A stretch of DNA of 64,000 nucleotides, taken from assembly GCA_001939145.1 (NCBI GenBank), contig LSRX01000284.1, positions 537,393 to 601,392 on the forward strand, given 5' to 3'. This DNA comes from Symbiodinium microadriaticum (lineage: Eukaryota; Sar; Dinophyceae; Suessiales; Symbiodiniaceae). Positions 1 to 11,293 of this stretch are shown piece by piece. The translations under genes and the position numbers were made by a program. The first letter of the stretch is position 1, and each line of letters opens with the position of its first letter. The notes beneath the pieces are model-generated. The model made no database searches and was not told the DNA's origin. It saw nothing but the letters and a program-made list of their open reading frames with translations.

Positions 1-65
1 TTGGGCAAATTCCAGGAAGGCCCGCGTCGTCACTAAAGGGGTCGACGGGACAAGGAGTGCTTCAG
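1..65 (+). CDS. Partial exon cut by the window start
   Basis: Ends in a textbook donor, CAG|GTAAGT at 63-71. Two frames are open: one reads W-A-N-S-R-K-A-R-V-V-T-K-G-V-D-G, the other G-Q-I-P-G-R-P-A-S-S-L-K-G. The family is not recognisable. It may belong to the acidic-exon gene that follows. Confidence 0.4.
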
Positions 66-3000
66 GTAAGTCTAGCATCTGGGGATCCAGGGATGCTTCT
101 GGCTTTGGGTTAAGAGTGATGGGCTATCGCGGCTTTTTTGGATGGGTTGAGGCTGGGCCCTTGCAGAGATAGAAGCAGACAACGACACAGAGAGGCAAGA
201 AACAGAGAGACGCAGAGGGACGGACAGACAAAGGGGCACGAAATACGTGCACACACACTTGCAAACACGTCGGCATGCATGGCACAGACGAAGAGCCCAG
301 CATCACCTTCAAGCTCCATGTGTCGGTCGTTTTCGAGCAGGGGAATTCCCGACTTCAAGTCTGACTGGCATCCCACACGAGGGCTGAAGATCTCTGAACT
401 ATAGGCGACCTCCATGCGCACCTTCAACACGAGTCTTTGCCTGTAGCAACGCCGAGTAGACTACAGGCCCCAGAAAGCACAACAGCCCTCGGAAGGTGTC
501 TCTGGCACATTCGCTGTACCAGCAGGTTTGGGCACAAAAGGGATGGTGGAGTGTATCGGCTTGTGGCTTCAGAGCTGAAAAAAGCGTAGGTTTGACGATG
601 TTTGAGGGTAGCCGGAGGGATGTGGTGGAGTTATTCGATTCTGCAGATCTAGGCTGTTAAGGCAGGTGGCGCTTAGACAGTTTCCTTTGCAGGTGGGTTT
701 CCGTCTGAATTTGGCTTCCTTCCTGGGTGCTTGGTATGGCACATGTGTTTTACAGCCTGACTATAGGCTATAGGTTACATATGAACCATGAAGGAGCTTC
801 AACCTCAAGACTACGCAACCCCTGGTTTGGAAAAAGCTCTCATTGTTCACCAGCCCAACTCTCACCTCGCAACCCTCAGACCTAAATCCCATAGCCACTT
901 CCACGACCTCGGCCAGGGAAGCCCTTGGTTACTGGTTTAGGGAAAGCCCGTGCGAACATGAAGATCAAATCACTTCATGAGGTGCAACCCCCCTTTGAAC
1001 GAGGTTTGGGGAAAGCGATTCTACCCAGCATGGGGCTCAAAGAGTAATCTTGCAGGAGTCCACTCCCTAAGATTTGAGTCCCTGCCTTGCAGCGTAACTT
1101 ACAAGCAGAGCCTTGCGATAGCAAGAACACCTCAAGCGCCTTTAGACATGCCCTCACGAAGCCCCCTTCAAACAAGCTTTCTGCCCGGCAGCCTGAGACC
1201 ATCGGCTGCGCCTACGGATTGAATCAAAACTGGCCCTCTTCTTGACCCTCAACTTTCCACGCTTCTAAAAGAGTCCCAGGAGCAAGGCCTGCTTCTTCGA
1301 TTGACTGTAGTGCCCCCAAGCGGCACGCCCCAATGAAGTAGCTGTGAAAGTCCAGAGTTCTGTTTGCGACTTGCCGGCCATTCGGTTGCCGAACACTGCT
1401 CCAAGCCATAAACCTTGAATGCCAGAATCTACACCAAAATGCTTCGAGGTGAACCCAAGACCTGAACTCCAACTGCCGTCGCGAGGCCGTCGACGAAGAT
1501 GACCTAGCAGATGCTGATGGTTCGGAACAGGTGTGGAACGCTTCAGGGCTTGCTTGGGGTGTTAGAGTTCAGAGTCTGCTCAGGATTTACGGTTAAGGTT
1601 AAGGGTAGGATGATTGTTGGAGTACCCGGGCATAGTGTCGAGTGTAGAGCCCATGCAATTGTGGATGCTTTGCGGTTTAGGTTGTCAGCTAGCCATAGAT
1701 GATTAGGGTGAGGAGCGCTCAGGTGATTGATGGAGCACAGAGGACTGTTCGTGTAAGGCAGTACCTTTCGCGCCTCCAAGCAAACATTCAACCCCAATGG
1801 TGGGATAATTGGACACTCTGCGAATCTTCCAAAGATGTCATATACGCACAACAAGGTCAAGGCGTACAAGGGGCTCGCGGTGCACCCTGAACCTAAACCC
1901 TCATCCCAGCTTACTGGCTACGGTAGTGCGTGACCGGTTCGTTGCTGTTCCGATGATGCTGGGCACGGTACAGTCTAAGCTGAAAGCTTGCCACAAGTAC
2001 GGGTCGCAATAGGTTCTAGGGTTGTCTTTCCGATGCCTTCCTGTCGTGTGGCAACATTCGGTAGGCATTGTGGCAGGGCAGGAGAGTTTGCAAAGCTGCT
2101 AGGTGTTGTGAGCTGTAAGGGGATGTTTATGTTGTTCTGTACCTGGCAGCTAGGTGCAACCTTTCAGTTTCAGAGCATACTCGCATGTCGAGAACTTATC
2201 CATGCGTTTGACCGTTTGAGCAGGGAGACATAGGCTAGTTAGGGGTGTCTGGTTCGGGCGGGTGGTAAGACTACATTGAAACAAGCTCACAAACAGGCCG
2301 AAGCCTCAGCCAACCTTGGCGTTCAACCCAACCGAATAAAATCGCGGGGAGAAATGGGTGTAGAACAAAAACCTCATTCCCAAACCTTCTAGGCAGAGAA
2401 GACGTGAGCTATCCAGGACGGCGCTGCCGGCCAGAGCGACGGGGCTGGCAGTGTTGGTGGCTTCTCTGGCAAGGCCCTGTTGTGATGTGTAGCGGTGTAG
2501 CAATGAGGAATGGTGTGCCCATGCAGTCGCTAATTACTATATACTCACTTATAGTAAAATTAGTATCTGCCAAAAATCCCATTCTGAAGGCAATCAGCCC
2601 TGATCCTGGGATGTGGTGGCAGTGTCAGTTAGCATGGGCTTTAAAGTGTCGTAACTCTGATATGCGCCTTGCACCAGAGTTCGTGTTTTGTCTTTGAGCT
2701 GAGGTCAATCTCAAGGGCTTGCAGCCCAATTCGCAGTTTTGGGGTAGTCTTACAAGCCTCAAACGCCTCAAGGTCCCAAGCACGGAAGCATGAAAGCAAG
2801 CGTCTTTTCTGATCTACTTGTAGTTCGTTGTGCAACAGACGAGGAGAACTTTGACAGCAGGCTTTGGAAGTGGTAATTATGGACCCACACAAACCGCATA
2901 GGAAAGGTCCAAGGTGCTTCTGGCTTGAAGGGTGGCCTGCTGAAGGTGTTTTTTCAGGGCTGGGTTCCGAGCTTGAGACTCCGTCTTCGGGGTGTCAACT

Positions 3001-3728
3001 CAACCCGGGGTTGCTTCACAAGACAAGGGTCCTCCAAAGCCGCACGCCGCGATCCCTAAACCCTCAAGTTTTTGTTGGGTTGGGCTGAAGGCTCGCGCTT
3101 CATGTAAATCATGTATATGGCGTCCGGTACTCTGACTGAAACCTGAAGCCAAGTCCGATTTCGTCCGATCTTTGCCATGTAATTCGTTGCCCACGCCACT
3201 CACCGGTTCTGCTCCCGAGCCTTGGCAGGCCTCCATGGCGCCTTCTAAGTACCAGGAGGCCGGGGCCCTGTTTAAAACAGTTTTTGAAAATCCGCAACCC
3301 TGTTTTGGGGCGGTAGAATTTGGGGCCTTGGGGTTTGGATGTACTTATGGGTCTTCAGAAACCGAGTCCAGAGTCTCTCGAGCTTGAGCAGGGCTCGGCT
3401 GCGACGAGATGTGGTCTTCTAGGGTTGCCTTATGGGATCTTGCTAGGCATTGCTGAGGTTGCTCACCGGCCCGTGATACCTTTTGGCGCATGGGACTGAA
3501 GGGAGCAACTCTTGGGGGCCATCCTGCCCCCTGAACCTGGGAGCTTGGCATCTGAAACCCTGGAGTTGCGGGACTACTTCGAGCTGCCGAGCCCTGAGTC
3601 AATAGCAGAATGACAGTAGAATTCAGAGTGACAGGTTTCCCAAAACAGCCCAGGTTCTCTGAATCAGCCTGTCGCTTTAGGTTCGAAGCAAGCCTGAAGC
3701 CACCTAAAGCGAAAAGCCCAAGATGCAG
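66..3728. other. Intron-like sequence, no secure exon
   Basis: Follows the donor at 66. Several short open frames on both strands, none with recognisable content. Contains degenerate telomere-like words, for example around 1560-1620 and 1880-1905. Confidence 0.4.
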
Positions 3729-3797
3729 GCGCTTGCCTCAGATCCGGAGGATGATGAGGAGGAAGAGGAAGAGGCGAAGGAACATCCGCAAAGGAAG
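3729..3797 (+). CDS. Acidic exon (hypothetical protein)
   Basis: 69 nt in phase 0: acceptor TGCAG|GC at 3728, donor GGAAG|GT at 3798. Reads A-L-A-S-D-P-E-D-D, then a run of Glu, then A-K-E-H-P-Q-R-K. It is the first of a series of short + strand exons in 3.7-8.9 kb sharing a D/E-rich block, suggesting one acidic, probably disordered protein. No family recognised. Confidence 0.5.
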
Positions 3798-4252
3798 GTC
3801 GACGAGGCAGCAGCTGTACTTTATGAGCCATGGCCCTAAGGTTTTCAGCAAGAGTTTATGCATGCGGATGTAGACAAGAGTCGAGTAAGAATCAGCGGAT
3901 TCTTCTAGGGCTTGCAATCTAGCTTCCAATATCACGATCAAGTTCAGGTTTCTTCGGTTTCGGTTGCGCTGGAGATTTGGATGCCTTGCAAGGGGCCTAG
4001 ACCCAACACCTAGCCCTCCTTGCATGTGGTTCATTTTGTTGCGACACAGGGTTGGCACTGGATCTTTTCATTGGGTTTGGGGTGGGAGTTGGTGGACGTC
4101 TGCCCATCTCCCGAATGGAGCCCTCTAGGTAGGAGTCGAAACCCAACAGTTCGCGAAAGAGACTTTTCAGATGGCTGTCAGGATGACTGACACCGTACGG
4201 CAGAAAGCTCCAACACAACAGCCAAAACGAGACATAGTCTTAAGTATTTCAG

Positions 4253-4441
4253 AGTATCCCGTGGGCCCCTGGACCCGCGGCATTTTCAATGTCACGCCAG
4301 GAGCCGGACGATGAGGAAGAAGCGGAGTCTCCGGAACACCGGCGGCAGGAGCCCGATGATGAGGAAGAGATAGAGTCTCCAATACGTCGAGAGGAGGCAT
4401 GTTTGGAGCAGCTATCGGTTTTCCCCGAAGAAGGGTTTCAG
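4253..4441 (+). CDS. Acidic exon with an internal duplication (hypothetical protein)
   Basis: 189 nt, acceptor AGTATTTCAG at 4252 and donor TTTCAG|GTAAAG at 4442. The frame contains two adjacent copies of R-Q-E-P-D-D-E-E-E-(A/I)-E-S-P and then R-R-E-E-A-C-L-E-Q-L-S-V-F-P-E-E-G-F-Q. The duplication is visible at DNA level, separated by only a few codons. An in-frame ATG lies at 4289. Function unknown; the repeat suggests a charged, flexible region. Confidence 0.6.
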
Positions 4442-6468
4442 GTAAAGTTAAGAGCCTGGAGTATACATTGCCAGTCGGTCTACAAGATTTTGAGCTAATA
4501 CAGAGACTTCACGGTTTGGGTGGCATGGGGTCCAGCTGGCGTTGAGACGAAAGACCAAAAGGACGGACTTCCAAATCTGCCATCACAGGATTGAAGTTTG
4601 TGAAACTATGATACGCCTGTATGTATGCATGTATGGATGAAGGAACAATGCATGCATGCATGCATGGGCTTGCGGGCTGGCTGGCTGTCTGACTTTCTGG
4701 CTGGTTGGCCAGATGAATGGATATGTGCACGATTCTTAGTATGTTTATCATCAAAATTATGATCATTGTCAGCATTATTCATATGTTATACTATATCATG
4801 TATGGGTATCATCATTATGATTGTTGTTGTTAAGTTCTGCACTTTTCTTATGTTTACTATTAATATCATGTTTTTATTATTACCATGATGATTACTACCA
4901 CATTACTACTATTCTCAATAATATGTATACATATACACACGTATTTGCTTCATGCACACACAACTAGTTATATGACGACAGATGGATAAATCGATAGGTA
5001 GCTCGAACCCTAGATAGCCGTAACGCTGGATAGCCAGATAGATAGATCGGCAGATAGATAGATAGACAGATAGACCGATAGGTCGACAGGTTCATAGATC
5101 GATAGGTCGATGGATCGGTAGATTGATATATATAGATTGATAGAACGATAGATAGACAGACAGACTCTTAGATAGATAGATAGATAGATAGATAGATATA
5201 TAGATGGATAGGTTCACATATCCACACATGTATTGACATGTATGTGTATAAATGTATATATATATATATATATGTATATACACACACACGCATATATATA
5301 TACATATATATATATACATGTATATTTATATACATAATATATATATACACATGTGTATGTATATATGAATATATATCTTAATTAACGTATTCATTTAATT
5401 GTTATATTGATATACTTCATCACAGTATGTTGTACAATATTACACTATCTCGTGTAACATTACAAACTTCATTCATAGTGCAGTATATCTCATTGTGTCA
5501 TACTACATTATTCTTATTATAGTACAGTATGTTGTAGTACATTACAAAACATTGTAATACTGTATTAGATCGTATGATCTATATCCCACTGAATGTTTTA
5601 ATATATTATCGTATAAGACAATATGTCATATACTAACTGTTCTAGATTATACATATTGAGCATTTTGCATGGTATCGTTTTTGTTATACAGTATTTTTTC
5701 TACGGCAAATACTGCCTATGTCGTACATATCACATGATATCTGTCGTATATCATAGGTCATAGATTCTAGGTTATATCTGCTTATCTTGTTTATCACCAT
5801 GTGTTATATATATATATATATATAAGTACTGATTGGTTATGATACACCCTAGTATAGCAAAAAAACTATATGTTATTTGTTCTGATGCATTATATTATGT
5901 TATAGCAAAGTTAGACTGCTGTATATTATATTCGTTACATCATGTGAAATTATGTTTCATTATCTTATGATGTATTATATCATATTACATCATATCACGG
6001 CATATTATACATACCTAAACTTGAAACCAGAGAGCTGGAACATCATTATCCCCCTTAAGGTAAAGTATGGGATGTGGTGGATCCCGGCATTAGTCATCCT
6101 GAAGACAGGTTCCAACTTTCTGAGGTTCGCCGTGCTTGTTATTCAATATTTTCTGTACTTGATACTCTGTGTATAAACATATATATATATATAACCCTTC
6201 ATGATAGAATGCATTTCGGATATCACATGTATACCTTGTACCTCATATGTTAGGTTTTATGCATTATGTCTGCACGGACATTTTATGTATTTTGTATGCA
6301 CGGACACAGCGATGTCGTAACCATCATCTTCAGGGCTGATCTTACGGTCCTGCAAGCAACGGTTCGGAGACTCCTCGACCCTGCCCCATAGCCCAAACTC
6401 CAAGCCCAAACTTCCCAACTCCAAACTTCAAAACCCAAGATTTTGTCACACGTGAGTTGAAGTGGAAG
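4442..6468. other. AT-rich island with microsatellites in a presumed intron
   Basis: From about 4730 to 6290 the sequence becomes strongly AT-rich. It holds CATG/GGCT repeats (4618-4705), GATA-type repeats (4980-5215), TA/CA runs (5235-5365) and a TA run at 5806-5824. No coding signal. Flanked by acidic exons at 4253-4441 and 6469. Confidence 0.7.
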
Positions 6469-6504
6469 GCTTTGCCGCTGGACGAGGAGGATGAGGAGGA
6501 TCCG
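6469..6504 (+). CDS. Acidic exon (hypothetical protein)
   Basis: Acceptor GGAAG|GC at 6468, reading A-L-P-L-D-E-E-D-E-E-D-P and then a GT donor at 6505. The frame stays open beyond it (V-E-A-A-A-P-R-E-D), so the 3' end may be later. The D/E block resembles those at 3.7, 4.3 and 6.8 kb. Confidence 0.4.
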
Positions 6505-6838
6505 GTGGAAGCAGCGGCACCTCGTGAGGACCGGGGAGGGTTCCCCAGATGCTTCCGGTCGAATGAATGTCATGGCAATGCTCTACCGCAGTTCGATGTC
6601 ACAACATGATGTGTGCTTCTGTCAATCTTCCGCCCGTCTGTAACCCTCGACCTTTCTTGAGCAGCCTGCGACCTGGACAGAGACCTCCCAAGCAAAGAGC
6701 CTGAACAGTGAAGCCTTATGGGCACCCCACAGATGGAGCCCTCATTCTCAGAAACACGCATGTAGTGCAGCATGCCTGCAAAGACAGCTCGATTCCTTGG
6801 ACGGGCTTTGCAAGATGTCTCAATGGCTGACACAGCAG

Positions 6839-6914
6839 GACGAGGAAGAGGCCGGGTCTACCAAACCTACAGCTACGGAGGCAGAAGAAGAGGAGGCCGT
6901 CGCAATCCATGTTG
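6839..6914 (+). CDS. Acidic exon (hypothetical protein)
   Basis: 76 nt, acceptor CAGCAG|GA and donor TTG|GTATCT (6915). Reads D-E-E-E-A-G-S-T-K-P-T-A-T and then E-A-E-E-E-E-A-V-A-I-H-V. The frame extends upstream to an ATG at 6825, so it could start earlier. Same acidic character as neighbours; family unknown. Confidence 0.5.
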
Positions 6915-8835
6915 GTATCTCTGAATGCTGCTGCGGGTGTTGGGTTGGCATCAAAAAGATCAGTTTCCGCTTAAAAGCAACACCTGTCATATATACATAC
7001 ATACATACATATATATATATATATATGTATATACACATGTATGTATGTGTGCAGAAACTCTGCATGCAGAGTTTGTGGTTCAAGCTTTAGCTTGCACCTT
7101 TAACCTTAAACCGTGTGACGCTGGTCTTTCTTCACATGGATTCAGAGGCTCCTTGCATGCCATTGCAGACTTGGGTTCACGAAGCCAGAACGCCCGGGTT
7201 CCCTCCTGTGTCGCGCGAAGACCATGATGCCAGAAATCACATCTGCACAACACCTGCCAGAATTGCCAGTGCATCTGAAATGCTCATGCCAAAAAGTGCT
7301 AAGACTCTTATCCCGCGAAATGGCGGGCGCAGGGCCTTCGAGGGGGTTGTGAGGCAGCTTCGTTCCGAGTTTGCAGGAAGGTGGCCAATTTTGGCTTGCC
7401 GTGTCTCCGAGGTTTGGCGTGCCCAAAGTCTGAGAGTATGTCCGGGCTTTGGAGAACGGACAGGATTTCATTGCACATCGCAAGTTCGGAGTGCATGTCT
7501 CTGGGTCCTGACCCTGCCCTTTATTCGAGCACCTTGTCTCTACTGGGCGCATCTTGACTGAACTGCTACCATCTGGTAGCCAACAGAAGGGTATATTCTC
7601 TGGTCGCCGTAATTTAGGGCATTTCTCAAGGTCGGTTACACGAGGTTCTAAACCGCCATCCGCAACTCAGTCCCAGGTGTAAAATAAAATTAGGGCAGCA
7701 GGCAGCACCATTCCTTTCGTGCACCGGCAAGGATGATCCTGTCTCCGACGACGGACATGCAGCTGAGGACAGCCCATGATTGATGTCTCAAAACTAGATG
7801 TGGAAGTCACGAATGAAAATGAACTTCAATACCTATTGTAGGTGCCGTAACGTCCGCGTTTGGCAGAGTGGATTTTGGAAGATAGGAGCTGCTTGTGAAT
7901 GTACTGTTTAGGGATGTGTAGGGTCCTGTGCGGCATAGTTGAAGTGAGTTATCTGTGCAGCATCACCGCTGCCGGTGTTATGTCGTGAGTGTGCAGATGG
8001 TGTTGAGGGGCAGGTTTGGGAGGCCGGCGGTCGGTTGAGATCACGGATTGAAGGTTTAAGATCTTTGAAAGGGGTTTGCAGATAGTTTTTGAAGCTTTTT
8101 AAGTTAGTTTGGATTGAAGGTTCAAGAGCCTGGGTCCAGTTCATTAGGTCAGGACCGTTGACCCCAGATCTCCGCGAGACTTCCGCGAAATGTCCCCAAC
8201 GTTGTGGTCGTTGGTGGTGGTGGTCGTGGTGTTGGCGATGGGTGGTGTTGGTGGTGGTGGTGGTTGCTGTCGTCGCAGCAGTTCTGTCAGCATCCTCGCG
8301 TTCATGGCATGCAGAGCGGGCCCATGCACGCAAGGCGGAAGTTGCCGAAGAGACACGCGAGGCGGGGAGGATGCGGGCGTGTGCACTCTACCCTTGTTGT
8401 TGTTTTTGTTCGGGGTTCCGTCGGCTTGTGATTATACGGGTAAGACTTACAATTTGCCGTCTGACCGTAGATGCAGCCACGAGGTACCTCTGCATGTTCG
8501 CTGCTCAGTGCAAGTCCTCGTGGTTCCTCAATTTCACCTACGACAAAGGGAACGGATAAGTGCAAGCTCTCGTTTTGCAATCCATGTCTTGAAGGACTAT
8601 CAGGACGAAGCCCGAAACCCTCCGAAGGTCGAAACCCCTTCAACCTCAGGCCCCAAATCCCCAACAATCCCAAATACCTACGTAGATCCCAACCTTCAAG
8701 TTCTAAACCTCCGAACTTCGAAACCACAACAAAAAGCCCACTGCCTCAAACTCCGATCCTCAAAAACCGGGTCTTCATGAGCTCGAAGCTGCAACACCAC
8801 GCTCAGTTCCAAGCCCGCGAAACCATGCACTCAAG
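6915..8835. other. Intron-like sequence with CATA/TA and TGG repeats
   Basis: Contains a short CATA/TA run at 6990-7047 and TGG-type repeats at about 8207-8272, the latter producing spurious Trp/Val-rich open frames. Telomere-like C-rich words lie around 8610-8720. No secure exon seen. Confidence 0.4.
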
Positions 8836-8889
8836 GTGGACGCGCGCGATCCTGAGGAAGACGAGGACCAGTGGTTCGGATTGGTCTAA
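8836..8889 (+). CDS. Candidate terminal acidic exon with stop
   Basis: Acceptor TCAAG|GT at 8835, then V-D-A-R-D-P-E-E-D-E-D-Q-W-F-G-L-V and TAA at 8887-8889. The D-P-E-E-D-E-D block matches the acidic series, making this a plausible end of that gene. Two other frames are also open across it. Confidence 0.45.
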   Translation: MDARDPEEDEDQWFGLV

Positions 8890-10412
8890 GACACTGGAGT
8901 TGCTTTTGGTCTGGCTAAAGGCTTTTTAGGTTTTGTATTCGGTCTCAGAAAAATAGCAACTTTGGTACTATCGTCAGTGGCTTAGAAGGTTCACGCAAGA
9001 TGATATCTGCACTGGGATCGTTGTCATGTTCGCGTGATTGTCGTCGGAGGTTGGGGCCTGACAGACCTTGAATTCAGGGTTTTGAATGTCATTGAATGTA
9101 GGGTTTCGGCTGGCTGAGGATATCTCCCGGCTGCCTGCTTGCCGGCTCAGTTCCAACTTTGTGAACGAAGATGCCCGAACCCGTGAACCCAAGGGTAGGC
9201 ACCCTTGCTGAAATCCTGAGACCCCACAGTTCTAATTTTCCGTTCCCAGGACTTGAAGCCCTTAATTTCACTAACCCCCAAAAAAACCTACACGACTTCA
9301 GACGATCCGGTGATGCAGGATCTCTTGGACTGATACGGCACCTGCCAGGGCCCAGCCCCTGAGCCATTTTGAGAGTCTGAAGGTCTACATCCCAAGTGGG
9401 GGGGGTAGAGTTTTGAGGGTACTTATGCGGGGCTTCAAAGGTAGAGTTCATGAGGGTGCTGTTCTGGGACCCCTTTTACTAGTAAAGCAGGTTTCCTTCA
9501 ACAGGGCCCTATAAGCCCTAAGCCTTCACAAAGCCACAAACCCTCCGCCGAAGACCCCTTAATAGACAATCCCGACGTCAACTTCCGCAACAGAGCCCAC
9601 AAGCCTCGACCCGAATCCTCGTCATGGGAGGCGGTGCAGGTGGTGTGAAACCCTAAAGCCTCCAAGATGCAGGATGCGGATTGGCTTTTGGTTTTAGGGC
9701 GGAGAGCTTAGGAGTATCGCTGTTAGGCTTTAGGGGTTTATTTAAGTTTGGTCTTCTGCTTGGCTCCGTTCTGTATGGCTGCACATGGCGTCGTGTTGCT
9801 ACAGCTGTTTGCAGCAACTTGCTCTAGCCAGGTCTAGCAAGACCGGTAAAATCTCTCGTTATGAAAGAAAGTCTTGTAGACACGCCTCAACAATGTCATG
9901 AAACCCCATACAGCACTCTATGGAACTATGCCCGAGGCCTACCCGACGTGTGCTACATTCGGAAGCTTTGTAGATTATGGCTTTACTCCCTGCGATCCGA
10001 GACCGGACCCTTTCGCTTTTATTTTCGGTGTTGCCAGTGATGATGGTGGATGCTGTCAGGAGCTGATGTACCCCATAACTCTTCGGGCTTTATGGCTTTC
10101 AATTCTTTAGCGTTGGAGCCGGAAGCAGCTGGAGATGCTAAACCCTCAACCCCTCGCAAGGGACCGGCATTTTTAAAATTTGGGAGCTTGCAGCTTCGCT
10201 CGATGTGCTACCTGGGATCAGGGTCGGAATATGGAGTACATCCGGATGACGGACATGAAACAACCACGATCAATATGACCTTTTTCAGAGCTGCAAGTAG
10301 CCATCTGACTATGAGGCAGGCGGCATCTGCTCTTTGTGCCTTGTGTTGTGGTGCCTCTACCTTCGGTTTCCTACATCACATCAACTCAGCTGTAGCAGAC
10401 AAGACGGCTTCA

Positions 10413-10440
10413 TCCCTAAACCCCTAAACCCCTAAACCCT
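10413..10440. repeat. Telomere-like CCCTAAA tract (interstitial)
   Basis: Four consecutive slightly lengthened copies of CCCTAAA (cccctaaa variants). Internal position and neighbouring unique sequence argue against a chromosome end. Confidence 0.85.
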
Positions 10441-10798
10441 ATAATGATATATGCTTGACTCCCAGTCTCCTGGGCCGAAGACTCCATTTTCGCTCTGATA
10501 TCCAGGACGCAGTAAGAAAGGGCCCAAAGAATCAATGGCCCGAAGGCTCAAGGCCTGTGTCACCCGCTTTTGACAGCTTACATTGGGCAGGGAACCTCAG
10601 GAATTCTCAGCGATTTTATGGGGCTTGTCTATTCCGAACGAGGTCGCTCTTCAGTCAGTCAGCCGAGTTTGCACAATGCCTAAAAAGCTTGCTTGCCATA
10701 ATCCCTTAGAGTAGTATAAGCCTAAAGAGATTTCGAAGCCCCAACTGGGTCGCACGAGAAAGCGTTGGTTGAGGGCTGGCTCTGCAGATGGAGTATGG

Positions 10799-10879
10799 GT
10801 TCACGGTTCAGGATTCAACAGTTGAGGGCTTAGGGTTTAGGTTTAGAGTTCAGGGTTCAGAGTAGGGGGTTTAGGGATT
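10799..10879. repeat. Telomere-like G-rich degenerate tract
   Basis: Series of TTTAGGG-related words (ttagggtttagg, tttagagttcagggttcag, gggtttaggg), opposite in orientation to the tract at 10413. Confidence 0.75.
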
Positions 10880-10969
10880 TCGGCTAAGTGTTTTCATGGG
10901 GGCTTGCTGTAGTGTCAGGCCACCCTGCCCCACAGCAAGATTTCAAGAGTCGGTCCGAGGCTGCACAAA

Positions 10970-11293
10970 ATGCACCAGGTCCGGCCCGGAAGAGGCTGTC
11001 TTTCTCGTACGAATAATGTACAAGCTTCGGTAGTTCAGCTCCAGCAAAGAGCTCACGAGTTTAGGGCAGCTTTGGTGCAGCGTAGTATGAGGGATTCTAT
11101 GTGTGCTACTGTTAAGCTGGGAATCTTCAAGTCTAAGTCAAGTGAAGTTTCTAGTGCAGGCGCAGTTATGGTGGGTGTTCCGCCTGCAATCGCGTCGCCC
11201 GAAGACAAGGGCAGGTGGAGTTTCATACGGTTCCAGCACGCGGAAGCCTCTCGTGGCATCCGAGGAAAAAGAGACCAGCGGTGTTCGGCTTGA
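10970..11293 (+). CDS. Unassigned open frame, possible exon
   Basis: 107-codon open frame with an ATG at 10970 and protein-like composition (for example V-V-Q-L-Q-Q-R-A-H-E-F-R-A-A-L-V-Q). A second short candidate follows at 11389-11455, after a CTATTTCAG acceptor and before an AAAG|GT donor (S-D-S-A-W-N-M-W-E-A-K-A-W). No family recognised. Open frames of this length are expected by chance here. Confidence 0.2.
   Translation: MHQVRPGRGCLSRTNNVQASVVQLQQRAHEFRAALVQRSMRDSMCATVKLGIFKSKSSEVSSAGAVMVGVPPAIASPEDKGRWSFIRFQHAEASRGIRGKRDQRCSA

Noticed and set aside
10413-10440. Telomere / chromosome end
   Set aside because: Tract is only four units, internal, and unique sequence continues on both sides.
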